DNA of 64,000 nucleotides from Thermovenabulum sp049723235 (GTDB lineage Bacteria > Bacillota > Thermosediminibacteria > Thermosediminibacterales > Thermosediminibacteraceae), in NCBI RefSeq assembly GCF_049723235.1, contig NZ_JBNARB010000009.1, positions 18,228 through 82,227 of the forward strand, given 5' to 3'. Position numbers and translations under genes: made by a program. Under the pieces are notes generated by a model that was given only the letters and a program-made list of their open reading frames with translations, did not search any database and had not been told where the DNA came from. This document shows positions 43,482 to 51,487 of this stretch, in pieces. How positions within the stretch are numbered: the stretch's first letter is position 1; every line of letters starts with the position of its first letter.

Positions 43482-43754
43482 TTGGTAAAAGATAATGCTC
43501 TCCTCAAAATAAAAAAAAGTATTGAACCCTTTGTGGGGAAAAAGGTTAAAATAAAAGCCAACAGGGGTAGAAAAAAGACTTACGAGAAAATAGGTATTCT
43601 CGAAAAGGTTTATCCCAATATATTTGTGATAAGGATTGAAGAATCTCCCGAATTTATAAACAGGGTTTCATACAGTTATTCCGATGTATTAACCGATTCC
43701 GTTGAGCTGATATTCTGTGCGGGTAACGGCAAGGCGGTGAAAATTAAGCATTAG
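43482..43754 (+). CDS. veg: Veg protein
   Basis: 90 residues from a TTG start with GAGGTGAG upstream. The family pattern KIKKSIEPFVGKKVKIKANRG, shortened here, and the RKKTYEKIGILEKVYPNIFVI stretch are clear. Veg is a small SH3-like protein made at very high level; it promotes biofilm formation in Bacillus. Two strong promoters precede it. Confidence 0.95.
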   Translation: MVKDNALLKIKKSIEPFVGKKVKIKANRGRKKTYEKIGILEKVYPNIFVIRIEESPEFINRVSYSYSDVLTDSVELIFCAGNGKAVKIKH

Positions 43755-43763
43755 GGCGCAAAA

Positions 43764-43815
43764 GCCTCCCTCATGAATATTATAATTATAAAGATTCATG
43801 GGGGAGGCAGTTTTT
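43764..43815 (+). terminator. veg terminator hairpin that also covers the next ribosome-binding site
   Basis: GCCTCCCTCATGAAT (43764-43778) pairs with ATTCATGGGGGAGGC (43794-43808), 15 bp with one wobble, then AGTTTTTA. The right arm contains the GGGGGAGG that serves the protease gene. Confidence 0.75.
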
Positions 43816-44820
43816 ATGGACCGAACCGAAAGAATATTAAGAAAATATACAAAAGAGCTCCTGGACCTTCAAAATGTGGTGGGAGTGGGTATCGGTTATA
43901 AAACCGTTAAGGGTGAAAGAACGAATAAAAAATCCCTGCTGGTACTGGTTAAGAAAAAAATCCCCCGGGAGGAATTGAGAAAAGCAGAAATTATCCCCGA
44001 AAGGGTAGAGGATGTGAACACGGATGTCATTGAGGTGGGAGAAATAAAACTCCTGGGGCTAAGGACGGAAAAGTTAAGGCCTGCCAGGCCCGGCGTCAGC
44101 ATAGGCCATTATAAGGTTACCGCGGGCACCTTTGGAGCGCTGGTAAAGGATGCGGTTACCAAGGAGCCTTTAATCCTTTCCAACAATCACGTTCTTGCAA
44201 ATTCCACCAATGGCAGGGATAAAAAGGCAAGCCCCGGTGACCCCATCCTGCAGCCCGGAGCCTATGATGGCGGTAAAAACGAGGATGTCATAGGACACCT
44301 TTTCAGATTTATCCCCGTAGAGAAGGATATGACTCAGGTGGAATGCCCTGTGGCCAAAGCCGGGGAGAGGATTCTGGACAAAGCCGTAAAAATCCTGAGG
44401 CCAAACTACAACGTAAGGTTTTATAAAAAGAAAGCCATGCAAAACTTAGTGGATGCTGCCCTGGCAAAACCCGTTCACCCTTCCTATGTGTCCGATGAAA
44501 TTCTGGAATTGGGTAAGGTAAAAGGCGAAGCCCTGCCGGAACTGGGGCTTCCCGTCGTGAAAAGCGGACGGACCAGCGGAGTTACAAAAAGTGAAATAAA
44601 AGCGACAAATGTGGTAATAAAGGTAATGCTCGGCGATAATGAAGAAGCGACTTTTTACGAACAGATACTTACGGGCCCTATGGCAAAGCCCGGAGATAGC
44701 GGTTCCCTGGTATTGACGGAAAAAAACGAGGCGGTGGGTCTTTTATTTGCAGGCTCCGAAGAGGCCACATTAATAAATCCAATAATAAATGTCATGAAGC
44801 TTTTAAAGTTTACTTTTTAA
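43816..44820 (+). CDS. Trypsin-fold serine protease-like protein
   Basis: 334 residues from the ATG at 43816. A probable catalytic triad is H125 (LSNNHVLAN), D213 (NLVDAALAKP) and S295 (KPGDSGSLVL). The N-terminal part (20-85) resembles the domain that precedes the protease core in Nal1-like bacterial proteins. There is no signal peptide, so it is likely cytoplasmic or packed in spores. The substrate is unknown. Confidence 0.8.
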   Translation: MDRTERILRKYTKELLDLQNVVGVGIGYKTVKGERTNKKSLLVLVKKKIPREELRKAEIIPERVEDVNTDVIEVGEIKLLGLRTEKLRPARPGVSIGHYKVTAGTFGALVKDAVTKEPLILSNNHVLANSTNGRDKKASPGDPILQPGAYDGGKNEDVIGHLFRFIPVEKDMTQVECPVAKAGERILDKAVKILRPNYNVRFYKKKAMQNLVDAALAKPVHPSYVSDEILELGKVKGEALPELGLPVVKSGRTSGVTKSEIKATNVVIKVMLGDNEEATFYEQILTGPMAKPGDSGSLVLTEKNEAVGLLFAGSEEATLINPIINVMKLLKFTF

Positions 44821-44904
44821 GGTTACAGGACCTCTTATTACCATCCTGTTTCATTTTACCGCTACATTTATTTATTTTATATAACGGTTATGGTATTTGA
44901 AATT

Positions 44905-44928
44905 AAAAAGCCTCAGGGCTTTTTTTTT
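44905..44928 (+). terminator. Intrinsic terminator after the protease gene
   Basis: AAAAAGCC-TCAG-GGCTTTTT hairpin with a long T run. Confidence 0.85.
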
Positions 44929-45014
44929 ATTTATTTATCAGAAAACCGGGTTTGTGTACGGCATTTTGGTTTTTTATAATTAAAAAAAACTAATAAGTAC
45001 AAGGAGGTAGAGGT

Positions 45015-45671
45015 ATGAAAAACATGAAAAATAAGGTAATTGGGTTACTACTGGTGTTCTCTCTTTTTATATCCTCCACGGCTTTTGCGGCAACCAGCAT
45101 AAACATAAGTTTTAATGTGGGAAAATTGTTGCCGGGGGTAAAGTACGTTTTTTACATAAAATATAACGGCATTACCTACCTGAATACCCTTTTAAAAAGC
45201 ATTGAAACAAAGGCCCCATCTTCTACAAATAGCGGTGGCTCATCAAATACCGGGCAATCCCAGAGTACTTCAGTCGTTCAGGGTTTGACAAAGGATGAAA
45301 AGCTAATGCTTGACCTGGTGAACAATGAGAGGATTAAGGCGGGACTAAAGCCTTTAGAAATAGATATGAGGCTTGTGGATATTTCCAGGAAAAAGAGCAA
45401 GGATATGATTGAAAAAAATTACTTTGGGCATATTTCCCCTACCTACGGGTCTCCCTTTGATGCATTAAAAAATGCAGGAATATCCTACAGGTATGCGGGA
45501 GAAAACATCGCTGGGGCACCAACGGTGGAAAAAGCTCATCAGGCTTTAATGAACAGTCCCGGCCACAGGGCAAACATTTTAAATCCTAACTTCAATAAAA
45601 TCGGCATTGGAATCGTTGACGGGGGTCCTTATGGCAAAATGTTTACCCAGACCTTCCTAGGGACTAATTAG
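45015..45671 (+). CDS. Secreted CAP-domain (SCP-like) protein
   Basis: 218 residues. A signal peptide (cleaved after AFA, about residue 25), a small N-terminal part, a Ser/Gly/Gln-rich linker (66-90), then a CAP domain (93-218) with GHISPTYGSPF, YAGENIAGAPT and NSPGHRANILNPNFNKIGIG. This YkwD-like family is common in spore-formers; its activity is unsettled. Strong AGGAGGTAGAGG before the ATG. Confidence 0.92.
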   Translation: MKNMKNKVIGLLLVFSLFISSTAFAATSINISFNVGKLLPGVKYVFYIKYNGITYLNTLLKSIETKAPSSTNSGGSSNTGQSQSTSVVQGLTKDEKLMLDLVNNERIKAGLKPLEIDMRLVDISRKKSKDMIEKNYFGHISPTYGSPFDALKNAGISYRYAGENIAGAPTVEKAHQALMNSPGHRANILNPNFNKIGIGIVDGGPYGKMFTQTFLGTN

Positions 45672-45680
45672 GGAAAACTC

Positions 45681-45729
45681 TGTGGAAATGTGCATTAGAT
45701 GTGAATAACTCTGTGGATAATGTGGATAA
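45681..45729. promoter_or_regulatory. DnaA-box cluster outside the origin
   Basis: Four tandem boxes in one direction: TGTGGAAAT (45681-45689, imperfect), TGTGAATAA (45700-45708), TGTGGATAA (45712-45720) and TGTGGATAA (45721-45729). The last three are exact TTATNCACA sites. The cluster is in the gap after the CAP gene, about 32.5 kb from oriC. Confidence 0.85.
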
Positions 45730-45761
45730 AAGCAGGCAATAGCCTGCTTTTATTTTTTTTT
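45728..45761 (+). terminator. Intrinsic terminator after the CAP gene
   Basis: AAAAGCAGGC-AATA-GCCTGCTTTT hairpin with a T-rich tail; it begins inside the last DnaA box. Confidence 0.88.
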
Positions 45762-45830
45762 GAACCTTTATTTTAACAAAATAATATATTAGTATTATAA
45801 CTTCACCACCCTTTAAAAGGGGGAAGGATC

Positions 45831-46055
45831 ATGATGGAAAGCATAATGGCCTTTATAATTCTAATGGGTATTGCGGTAATATTATTTTACTTGTATCTTT
45901 TAAGATTTTTTAAAGAAAACATTTATGAGGATTTGGAGAAAAGATTATCCCCTGGAAAAGGTAATGAGGGGGATGTAAAGGATGAAGGGACCATAAAAAA
46001 TAATGTAAAGAATGAGGCCAAGATACCTGAAATCGAAGAAGAATTAAAATTGTAA
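45831..46055 (+). CDS. Small membrane-anchored protein of unknown function
   Basis: 74 residues. One membrane helix (about 5-25, MAFIILMGIAVILFYLYLL) then a charged tail rich in K and E. GGGGGAAGG precedes two possible ATGs 3 nt apart. No family was recognised. It lies between the DnaA-box cluster and the SipL-like gene. Confidence 0.7.
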   Translation: MMESIMAFIILMGIAVILFYLYLLRFFKENIYEDLEKRLSPGKGNEGDVKDEGTIKNNVKNEAKIPEIEEELKL

Positions 46056-46056
46056 C

Positions 46057-46081
46057 ATATTTACGAATAGTGACATATATT
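46057..46081 (+). promoter_or_regulatory. Possible SigE-type promoter for the SipL-like gene
   Basis: CATATATT at 46074-46081 resembles the SigE -10 CATACAAT, with ATATT at 46057-46061 as a weak -35; the spacer is 12 nt, slightly short. Confidence 0.3.
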
Positions 46082-46122
46082 AATAAAAGTAAAGGGAGTA
46101 TTTTATTGAAGGGAGGAATAGT

Positions 46123-47745
46123 ATGGGAGTCGTTTTAACAAAGGAAATAGTCAGGGTAGACCAGGTAGTAGGAGAAGACAAAGCCCAGGCAGTAGTAGAG
46201 GGCATAATAAACCTGCCAGCAGGAAAACCAGATATCAGCCGTGTAATTTCAGTAAAGGCCGAAGTAGATTTAGATTCGTTGAAGATTAGCATACTGGACG
46301 GGAAAATAATGGTAGAAGGCGAATTAGAAGTGGATGCCATGTACGTCGCCAACATTGCTTCCCAGCCGGTTCATGCGGTGGAAGGCAGAATATCTTTTAG
46401 CTTCTTTGCCAAGGTGCCGGGCGCTAAAAAGAACATGGCGGTAAAGGTCATGCCCAAAATAGAATACAGTAAGTTTTCCTTCGACCCGCAGAGGCCCCGG
46501 GAGATATCCGCAAGCTTTGTAATCCAATTCCTGGTAAAAGTGCTGCAAAGGGTTGAGGTGGAAGTCGCTGTAGATGCTACCGGACCCGCAGACCTGCAGG
46601 TATTAAAGGAAACGGTGAAATTGGATCACATAGTAGGAGACGCTTCTTCCCAGAGCATTGCCAAGGGAGATATTGCCGTTCCCAACGTAAAACCCGATAT
46701 CCTGGAGATAATTAAGGTCCAGGGCACGGCCAGGACCACCCAGGTAAAGGTTCTGGACGGTAAAATAATCGTGGAGGGAGTCCTGGATGTAGGAGTCCTT
46801 TACGTAGCCAGGGTTCCTGAAAACCAGCCCCAGCAGCCGGTGCATTTCCTGGAAGGCCAGATACCTTTCACCACCTTTGTAGAGATACCCGGAGCCAAGG
46901 AATCCATGACCAGAATAGTCAGGGTAGAAGTAGAACACATAAGAGGACGGAAGAAGGACGATAGAACCGTTTCCGTGGAAGCGGTAATAAAGGTAATGGT
47001 CAGAGTATACGAGACAAAGGTACTGGATGTAATTACAGACCTCTTCAGCCCCTCAGAAAAATTAGAGGTTAAAAAGATAGAACTCAAAGTAGATCAGGTG
47101 GTGGGTGAAAACGAAAACCAGATAATCGTAAAAGAAACCGTCAATGTGCCCGATCCCAAACCCGACATACTGGAAATTTATTCTACAAATGCTACTGCCC
47201 GAATTGACAATGCAAGGATCATCGACAGCAAGGTGATAGTTGAAGGAACATTGCTGGTAGAGACATTGTATGTGGCCAGGGTTCCTGAAGGCCAGCCCCA
47301 GCAGCCGGTGCATTTCATGGAACATGAAATACCCTTCACCACCTTCGTAGAGATTCCCGGTGCCGAAGAGAATATGATGCTGGACTTCGATTTGATAGTA
47401 GAACACATTACTGCAAGCTTTGATCCGTCTTCGCCCAGAAAGATGGAAGTAAGGGCAATTATAAAATTATTTGCAAAAGTGACGGAAACAATAGAAATTG
47501 AAGTGGTTACCGAAGTAATCGAACCGGAAGAGGAAGAAAAGCCCGAAAAACCTGAAAAGCCGGAAAAACCAGGGGAAATGCCGCCAGAGAAGCCATCCCT
47601 TACCATTTATATAGTTCAAAAAGGTGATACCCTCTGGAAGATAGCAAAACGCTACAATGTGACGGTAGACTCCATAGTGAAGGCAAACAATCTTGAAAAC
47701 CCGAATATGATAATGCCCGGCCAGCAGCTAATAATTCCAAGGTAA
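46123..47745 (+). CDS. SPOCS (DUF3794) x3 + LysM protein, SipL-like
   Basis: 540 residues. Three tandem SPOCS/DUF3794 repeats at about 8-152, 162-308 and 320-468, each with DxVVGE/D...PDI.. and a GxIxVEGxLxVxxLYVA core. A Pro-Glu-Lys hinge follows (473-495), then a LysM domain (496-539, YIVQKGDTLWKIAKRYNVT). The build matches SipL, which joins SpoIVA to the outer forespore membrane in Clostridioides. It is probably the SipL ortholog or a close paralog. Repeats 2 and 3 share near-identical DNA. Confidence 0.85.
   Translation: MGVVLTKEIVRVDQVVGEDKAQAVVEGIINLPAGKPDISRVISVKAEVDLDSLKISILDGKIMVEGELEVDAMYVANIASQPVHAVEGRISFSFFAKVPGAKKNMAVKVMPKIEYSKFSFDPQRPREISASFVIQFLVKVLQRVEVEVAVDATGPADLQVLKETVKLDHIVGDASSQSIAKGDIAVPNVKPDILEIIKVQGTARTTQVKVLDGKIIVEGVLDVGVLYVARVPENQPQQPVHFLEGQIPFTTFVEIPGAKESMTRIVRVEVEHIRGRKKDDRTVSVEAVIKVMVRVYETKVLDVITDLFSPSEKLEVKKIELKVDQVVGENENQIIVKETVNVPDPKPDILEIYSTNATARIDNARIIDSKVIVEGTLLVETLYVARVPEGQPQQPVHFMEHEIPFTTFVEIPGAEENMMLDFDLIVEHITASFDPSSPRKMEVRAIIKLFAKVTETIEIEVVTEVIEPEEEEKPEKPEKPEKPGEMPPEKPSLTIYIVQKGDTLWKIAKRYNVTVDSIVKANNLENPNMIMPGQQLIIPR
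46807..46848 (+). repeat. Direct repeat copy 1 inside the SipL-like gene
   Basis: A 42-nt stretch starting GCCAGGGTTCCTGAA and ending CAGCCGGTGCATTTC, nearly identical to 47275-47316. Confidence 0.85.
47275..47316 (+). repeat. Direct repeat copy 2 inside the SipL-like gene
   Basis: Second copy of the 42-nt stretch at 46807-46848; both encode the ARVPE-QPQQPVHF motif in neighbouring SPOCS repeats. Confidence 0.85.
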
Positions 47746-47751
47746 AATTTC

Positions 47752-47779
47752 AGCCCGCAATTGAAAGCGGGCTTTTTAT
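47752..47779 (+). terminator. Intrinsic terminator after the SipL-like gene
   Basis: AGCCCGC / GCGGGCT hairpin followed by TTTTA. Confidence 0.85.
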
Positions 47780-47894
47780 TTTTATATTATAATAAAAACG
47801 TATATATAAATAATTTCGTTAAATTATTTGTTTTTGAAGGATTTTTAAATAAAATGTGAAATATATATTTAGGGACGAAAAGGCGGGGATAATT

Positions 47895-48749
47895 TTGCAC
47901 ATATTTGAGATTGATGTAAAAGCAAAAATCAACCTGACATTGGATGTTCTTTACAAAAGGCAGGATGGTTACCATGAAGTGGAGATGATAATGCAGACGA
48001 TTTCTTTAAGTGACAGGGTCAGTATGAGGTTACTTCCTAAAAAAGAGATAAGAATTCTCTGCGAAGCCCCCGGAGTACCTTTGAATGAAGAAAATACAGC
48101 TTATAAAGCGGCAAAATTGATGATGGATAAATTTAATCTGGATGCTGGATTAGAAATAGAGATCAAGAAAAATATTCCTGTAGCAGCCGGACTTGCGGGT
48201 GGGAGTGCCGATGCGGCTGCCGTATTGATGGGCATTAATGAGATTTTTGATTTAAAAAAAGATTTGGGGCAGTTGATAAAGCTGGGTAAAATAATTGGAG
48301 CTGACGTTCCTTTTTCGATAATGGGGGGAACGGCCGTAGCCAGGGGCATAGGAGAAAAACTGGAGCCTTTGCCCGGTTTAAAGGACATAGTTGTTTTACT
48401 GGTTAAACCCCCTTATTTTGTTTCCACAAAAGAAGTATACAGTAGACTGAATGTAGGAAATATAATAAAAAGGCCTGACACCATCGGTATTATAGATAAA
48501 ATAAAAAGAGCGGATGTCCGGGGGATTGCAGAAGGCCTCTGCAATGTTTTAGAAGAGGTTACCTTTAAAATGCATCCGGAACTTTTTGGGATTAAAGAGG
48601 CGATGAAGGAAAGGGGAGCTCTGGGCAGCCTGATGTCGGGGAGCGGACCCACGATATACGGCATTTTTGAAAGCCTTAAGGATGCTCAAAAGGCTGCTGA
48701 AAAGTTTAATGGCTACAAAAATACTGTGATAATTACAGAAGTAAATTAA
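47895..48749 (+). CDS. ispE: 4-diphosphocytidyl-2-C-methyl-D-erythritol kinase
   Basis: About 284 residues from a TTG start with GGCGGGG upstream; the family begins EIDVKAKINLTLDVL. The GHMP kinase ATP loop PVAAGLAGGSADAAAVL is near residue 94 and the SGSGPTIYGIF motif near residue 252. It acts in the MEP isoprenoid pathway. First gene of the run toward purR. Confidence 0.96.
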   Translation: MHIFEIDVKAKINLTLDVLYKRQDGYHEVEMIMQTISLSDRVSMRLLPKKEIRILCEAPGVPLNEENTAYKAAKLMMDKFNLDAGLEIEIKKNIPVAAGLAGGSADAAAVLMGINEIFDLKKDLGQLIKLGKIIGADVPFSIMGGTAVARGIGEKLEPLPGLKDIVVLLVKPPYFVSTKEVYSRLNVGNIIKRPDTIGIIDKIKRADVRGIAEGLCNVLEEVTFKMHPELFGIKEAMKERGALGSLMSGSGPTIYGIFESLKDAQKAAEKFNGYKNTVIITEVN

Positions 48750-48766
48750 TTCGGGGAGGGGAAATT

Positions 48767-49462
48767 TTGGCAGGCAGATTTAAGACAATAAGATTGGACA
48801 ATTATAAACCGCTGAGGGAAATTGTATTTCAGGCATTAAGAGAGGCTATAATTTCCGGCGAATTAAAGCCCGGCGAGAGGTTGATGGAGGTTCAGTTAGC
48901 GGAAGAGATGGGGGTATCCCGAACTCCTGTAAGAGAAGCTATAAGGAAACTGGAACTTGAAGGGCTTGTGGTGATGGTGCCGAGAAAGGGGGCCTACGTG
49001 GCGGGGCTTTCTATGAAGGACGCCGCCGACGTTTTTGAGGTAAGGCAGAGTTTGGAAGGACTTGCTGCAGCCTTAGCTGCCGAAAGAATTACCGATGAAG
49101 AGATAGAATCTTTGGAAAGGGTGCTCCTTGAAATTAACGATGCCGCGGAAAAAAATGATATAAACCTTATAATCCAGAAGGATGCGGAATTTCACAATAT
49201 CCTTTTTAAAGCCAGCAGAAATGACCGACTGGTGCAAATAATAAACAATTTAAAGGAGCAGATTGACAGGTTCAGGATACAATCCTTTGAAAATCCGGGT
49301 AGATTGAAGAAATTGATGGAAGAACACAAAAAAATAGTGGAAGCAATTACCGAGAGGAATGTGGAAAAGGCAAAAAAACTTGCCGAGGAGCATATAGAAA
49401 AAGTGGAAAATAATGTTATGGATATTTTAAGAAAACAAATGGATATTGGAGATGATAATTAA
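48767..49462 (+). CDS. GntR/FadR-type transcriptional regulator (FCD domain)
   Basis: 231 residues from a TTG start behind GGGGAGGGG. Winged helix at about 12-78 (LREAIISGELKPGERL, MGVSRTPVREAIRKLE), then an FCD ligand-binding domain with the metal-site residues D, H and H. The effector is unknown. It overlaps the next gene by one base, suggesting a linked function. Confidence 0.92.
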   Translation: MAGRFKTIRLDNYKPLREIVFQALREAIISGELKPGERLMEVQLAEEMGVSRTPVREAIRKLELEGLVVMVPRKGAYVAGLSMKDAADVFEVRQSLEGLAAALAAERITDEEIESLERVLLEINDAAEKNDINLIIQKDAEFHNILFKASRNDRLVQIINNLKEQIDRFRIQSFENPGRLKKLMEEHKKIVEAITERNVEKAKKLAEEHIEKVENNVMDILRKQMDIGDDN

Positions 49463-50211
49463 TGAAAGCTCTTATCCTTGCCGGGGGGACCGCGGAGGAT
49501 AGTTTAAAGGATAAAGGAGATAACAAGGCGTTTATTAAGATAGCCGGAAAGGAAATGATATTATATATTGTAGACGTGCTTAAGGAAATTAAAACGATTG
49601 ATGAAATTTTTGCAATAGGACCTGAAAAATTGAAGGAAATATCGAAAGGAGATTTTAATGTAATAAAGGAAGAAGGTTCCCTTTTTGAGAATGTTAAAAA
49701 GGGATTATCTGTTTTTTCGGAGGAAGAAGAAATTCTTATCCTTACCTCCGACATCCCGATGATTACAAAAGAGGCCCTGGAGGACTTTATAGTGCGGGCT
49801 AAGGATACGGGTGCGGAGTTTTGCTATCCCATCGTGAAAAAGGAGGTCAACGACAAAAAATTCCCCGGGGTAAAAAGAACCTACGTAAAGGTGTATGAGG
49901 GGTCTTTTACCGGTGGGAATGTGGTTCTGGTAAAGTTAAACGCCATTAAAAGGGCTATCGATAAGGTGGAAGGGTTTTTTAAGTACAGGAAAAATCCTTT
50001 GAAGCTTTCTATGATTTTCGGCCCCGTTTTTCTAATTAAGTTCTTGCTCGGCACTCTGAGAATACAGGACCTGGAAAAAAGGGTATATGAGCTTTTTGGC
50101 GTGAGGGCAAAAGCTATAATAAGCGAATACCCGGAAATCGGAACGGATGTGGACAAAATTAGCGACTTAGAAATTGCAGAAAAGGTGCTCGCAAGAGGGG
50201 GCGGATTATGA
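49462..50211 (+). CDS. MobA-like nucleotidyltransferase family protein
   Basis: 249 residues. The nucleotide loop is ALILAGGTAEDSLKDKGDNKAFI, shortened, and LILTSDIPMITKEAL holds the metal-binding D. The C-terminal third is not recognised. It may transfer a nucleotide to a sugar phosphate or cofactor; the substrate is not evident. Tightly packed between the GntR gene and purR. Confidence 0.8.
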   Translation: MKALILAGGTAEDSLKDKGDNKAFIKIAGKEMILYIVDVLKEIKTIDEIFAIGPEKLKEISKGDFNVIKEEGSLFENVKKGLSVFSEEEEILILTSDIPMITKEALEDFIVRAKDTGAEFCYPIVKKEVNDKKFPGVKRTYVKVYEGSFTGGNVVLVKLNAIKRAIDKVEGFFKYRKNPLKLSMIFGPVFLIKFLLGTLRIQDLEKRVYELFGVRAKAIISEYPEIGTDVDKISDLEIAEKVLARGGGL

Positions 50212-51011
50212 GGAGAAGTCAGAGATTGGTTTTAATTACGAAACATCTTACGGAAAACCCCAATAAAATAATTCCTCTTAAATTTTTTGCAGAAAGGTAT
50301 AATGCCGCAAAATCTTCGATAAGCGAGGATTTAAACATTATTAAGACTTCCCTTTCTTCTTCCATGGAGGGGGTTTTGGAGACCCTTCCCGGAGCGGCAG
50401 GGGGAGTACGATACCGGGTAAAAAACTCTAAGGATAAAATACAGTCTCTTTTAGAAGAACTCTGCGAACTTATAAGCGATAAAAGCCGGTTGATTCCGGG
50501 GGACTATATATATCTCACGGATATAATATTTTCTCCCGAATACTCCTACCGCATAGGAGAGGTAATAGCCGAGAAATTTTTAGAAAAAGAGCCTACATGC
50601 GTGCTTACAGTGGAAACTAAAGGGATCCCGCTGGCTTTAATGACCGCAAGGGCTTTAAATGTGCCTCTGGTGGTGGCAAGAAGGGATATAAAGGTGACTG
50701 AAGGCCCGTCGGTAAATATCAGCTACGTATCCGGCTCCAGCGGAAGAATTCAAAACATGGCCCTCCCCAAAAGGGCTTTATCGGAAAAAGCAAGGGTTTT
50801 AATTGTGGACGATTTTATGAAAGGCGGGGGTACCGCAAGGGGAATGACGGAGCTTGTCCGGGAATTTAATGCCGAAACCGCAGGTATAGCTGTTTTTATT
50901 TCCACCGAAGAGCCCAAGGAAAAACTTGTTAAAAATTACACTTCACTTCTTGTGCTGGAAAAGGTGGAAACCCTGGGAGGAATAATCAGAATTCGCCCGG
51001 GAATTTTTTAA
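50208..51011 (+). CDS. purR: Purine operon repressor PurR
   Basis: 267 residues. N-terminal winged helix (RRSQRLVLITKHLTENPNKI), then a phosphoribosyltransferase-like domain with the PRPP loop VLIVDDFMKGGGTARGM. It represses purine genes and is relieved by PRPP. Overlaps the gene before by 4 bp. Confidence 0.95.
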   Translation: MRRSQRLVLITKHLTENPNKIIPLKFFAERYNAAKSSISEDLNIIKTSLSSSMEGVLETLPGAAGGVRYRVKNSKDKIQSLLEELCELISDKSRLIPGDYIYLTDIIFSPEYSYRIGEVIAEKFLEKEPTCVLTVETKGIPLALMTARALNVPLVVARRDIKVTEGPSVNISYVSGSSGRIQNMALPKRALSEKARVLIVDDFMKGGGTARGMTELVREFNAETAGIAVFISTEEPKEKLVKNYTSLLVLEKVETLGGIIRIRPGIF

Positions 51012-51039
51012 AAAATCTATTAAAAATTATTAAAAATCA

Positions 51040-51068
51040 GAAGGACTTTGTCCATTTATATAGAAATA
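51040..51068 (+). promoter_or_regulatory. Candidate SigH promoter for spoVG
   Basis: GAAGGACTT (-35, consensus RNAGGAWWW) and ATAGAAATA (-10, consensus RNNGAATWW) are 11 nt apart, 35 nt before the spoVG start. spoVG is the classical SigH gene in Bacillus. Confidence 0.6.
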
Positions 51069-51103
51069 CAACTTAAAGGAAAATATTTTTGGAGGTGCGG
51101 TTT

Positions 51104-51361
51104 TTGGAAATTACCGATGTAAGAATTAGAAAAATCCAGGAAGAAGGAAAGATGAAAGCCATTGTGTCAGTGACATTTGACAATGAATTTGTGGTACATG
51201 ATATCAGGGTTATCGAGGGGGACAGCGGGCTTTTTATAGCAATGCCCAGCCGCAAGACCGCCGATGGACAGTTCAAGGATATTGCTCATCCTTTGAATTC
51301 TTCCATGAGGGCTAAAATCCAGGAGGCTGTCCTGAAATCCTATCAGGCTGCAATTAGTTAA
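51104..51361 (+). CDS. spoVG: Septation regulator SpoVG
   Basis: About 85 residues from a TTG start with GGAGGTG upstream. It begins EITDVRIRKIQEEGKMKA and has the SpoVG core FVVHDIRVIEG and AMPSRKTADGQFKDIAHP. An RNA/DNA-binding regulator of sporulation and septation. It sits between purR and glmU as in Bacillus. Confidence 0.97.
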   Translation: MEITDVRIRKIQEEGKMKAIVSVTFDNEFVVHDIRVIEGDSGLFIAMPSRKTADGQFKDIAHPLNSSMRAKIQEAVLKSYQAAIS

Positions 51362-51385
51362 ATTGAAGATAGAAAATTTAAAAAT

Positions 51386-51418
51386 ATAGGGCAAATCTGT
51401 CCCTATGTTTTTTTTTTG
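51386..51418 (+). terminator. Intrinsic terminator after spoVG
   Basis: ATAGGG / CCCTAT hairpin followed by ten T. Confidence 0.8.
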
Positions 51419-51487
51419 ACTTAGATTTCTTAAAAAGGCTCTTTATGATATATTATAAAAGGTAATATTTTTTCAGGAGGGTAGTGT

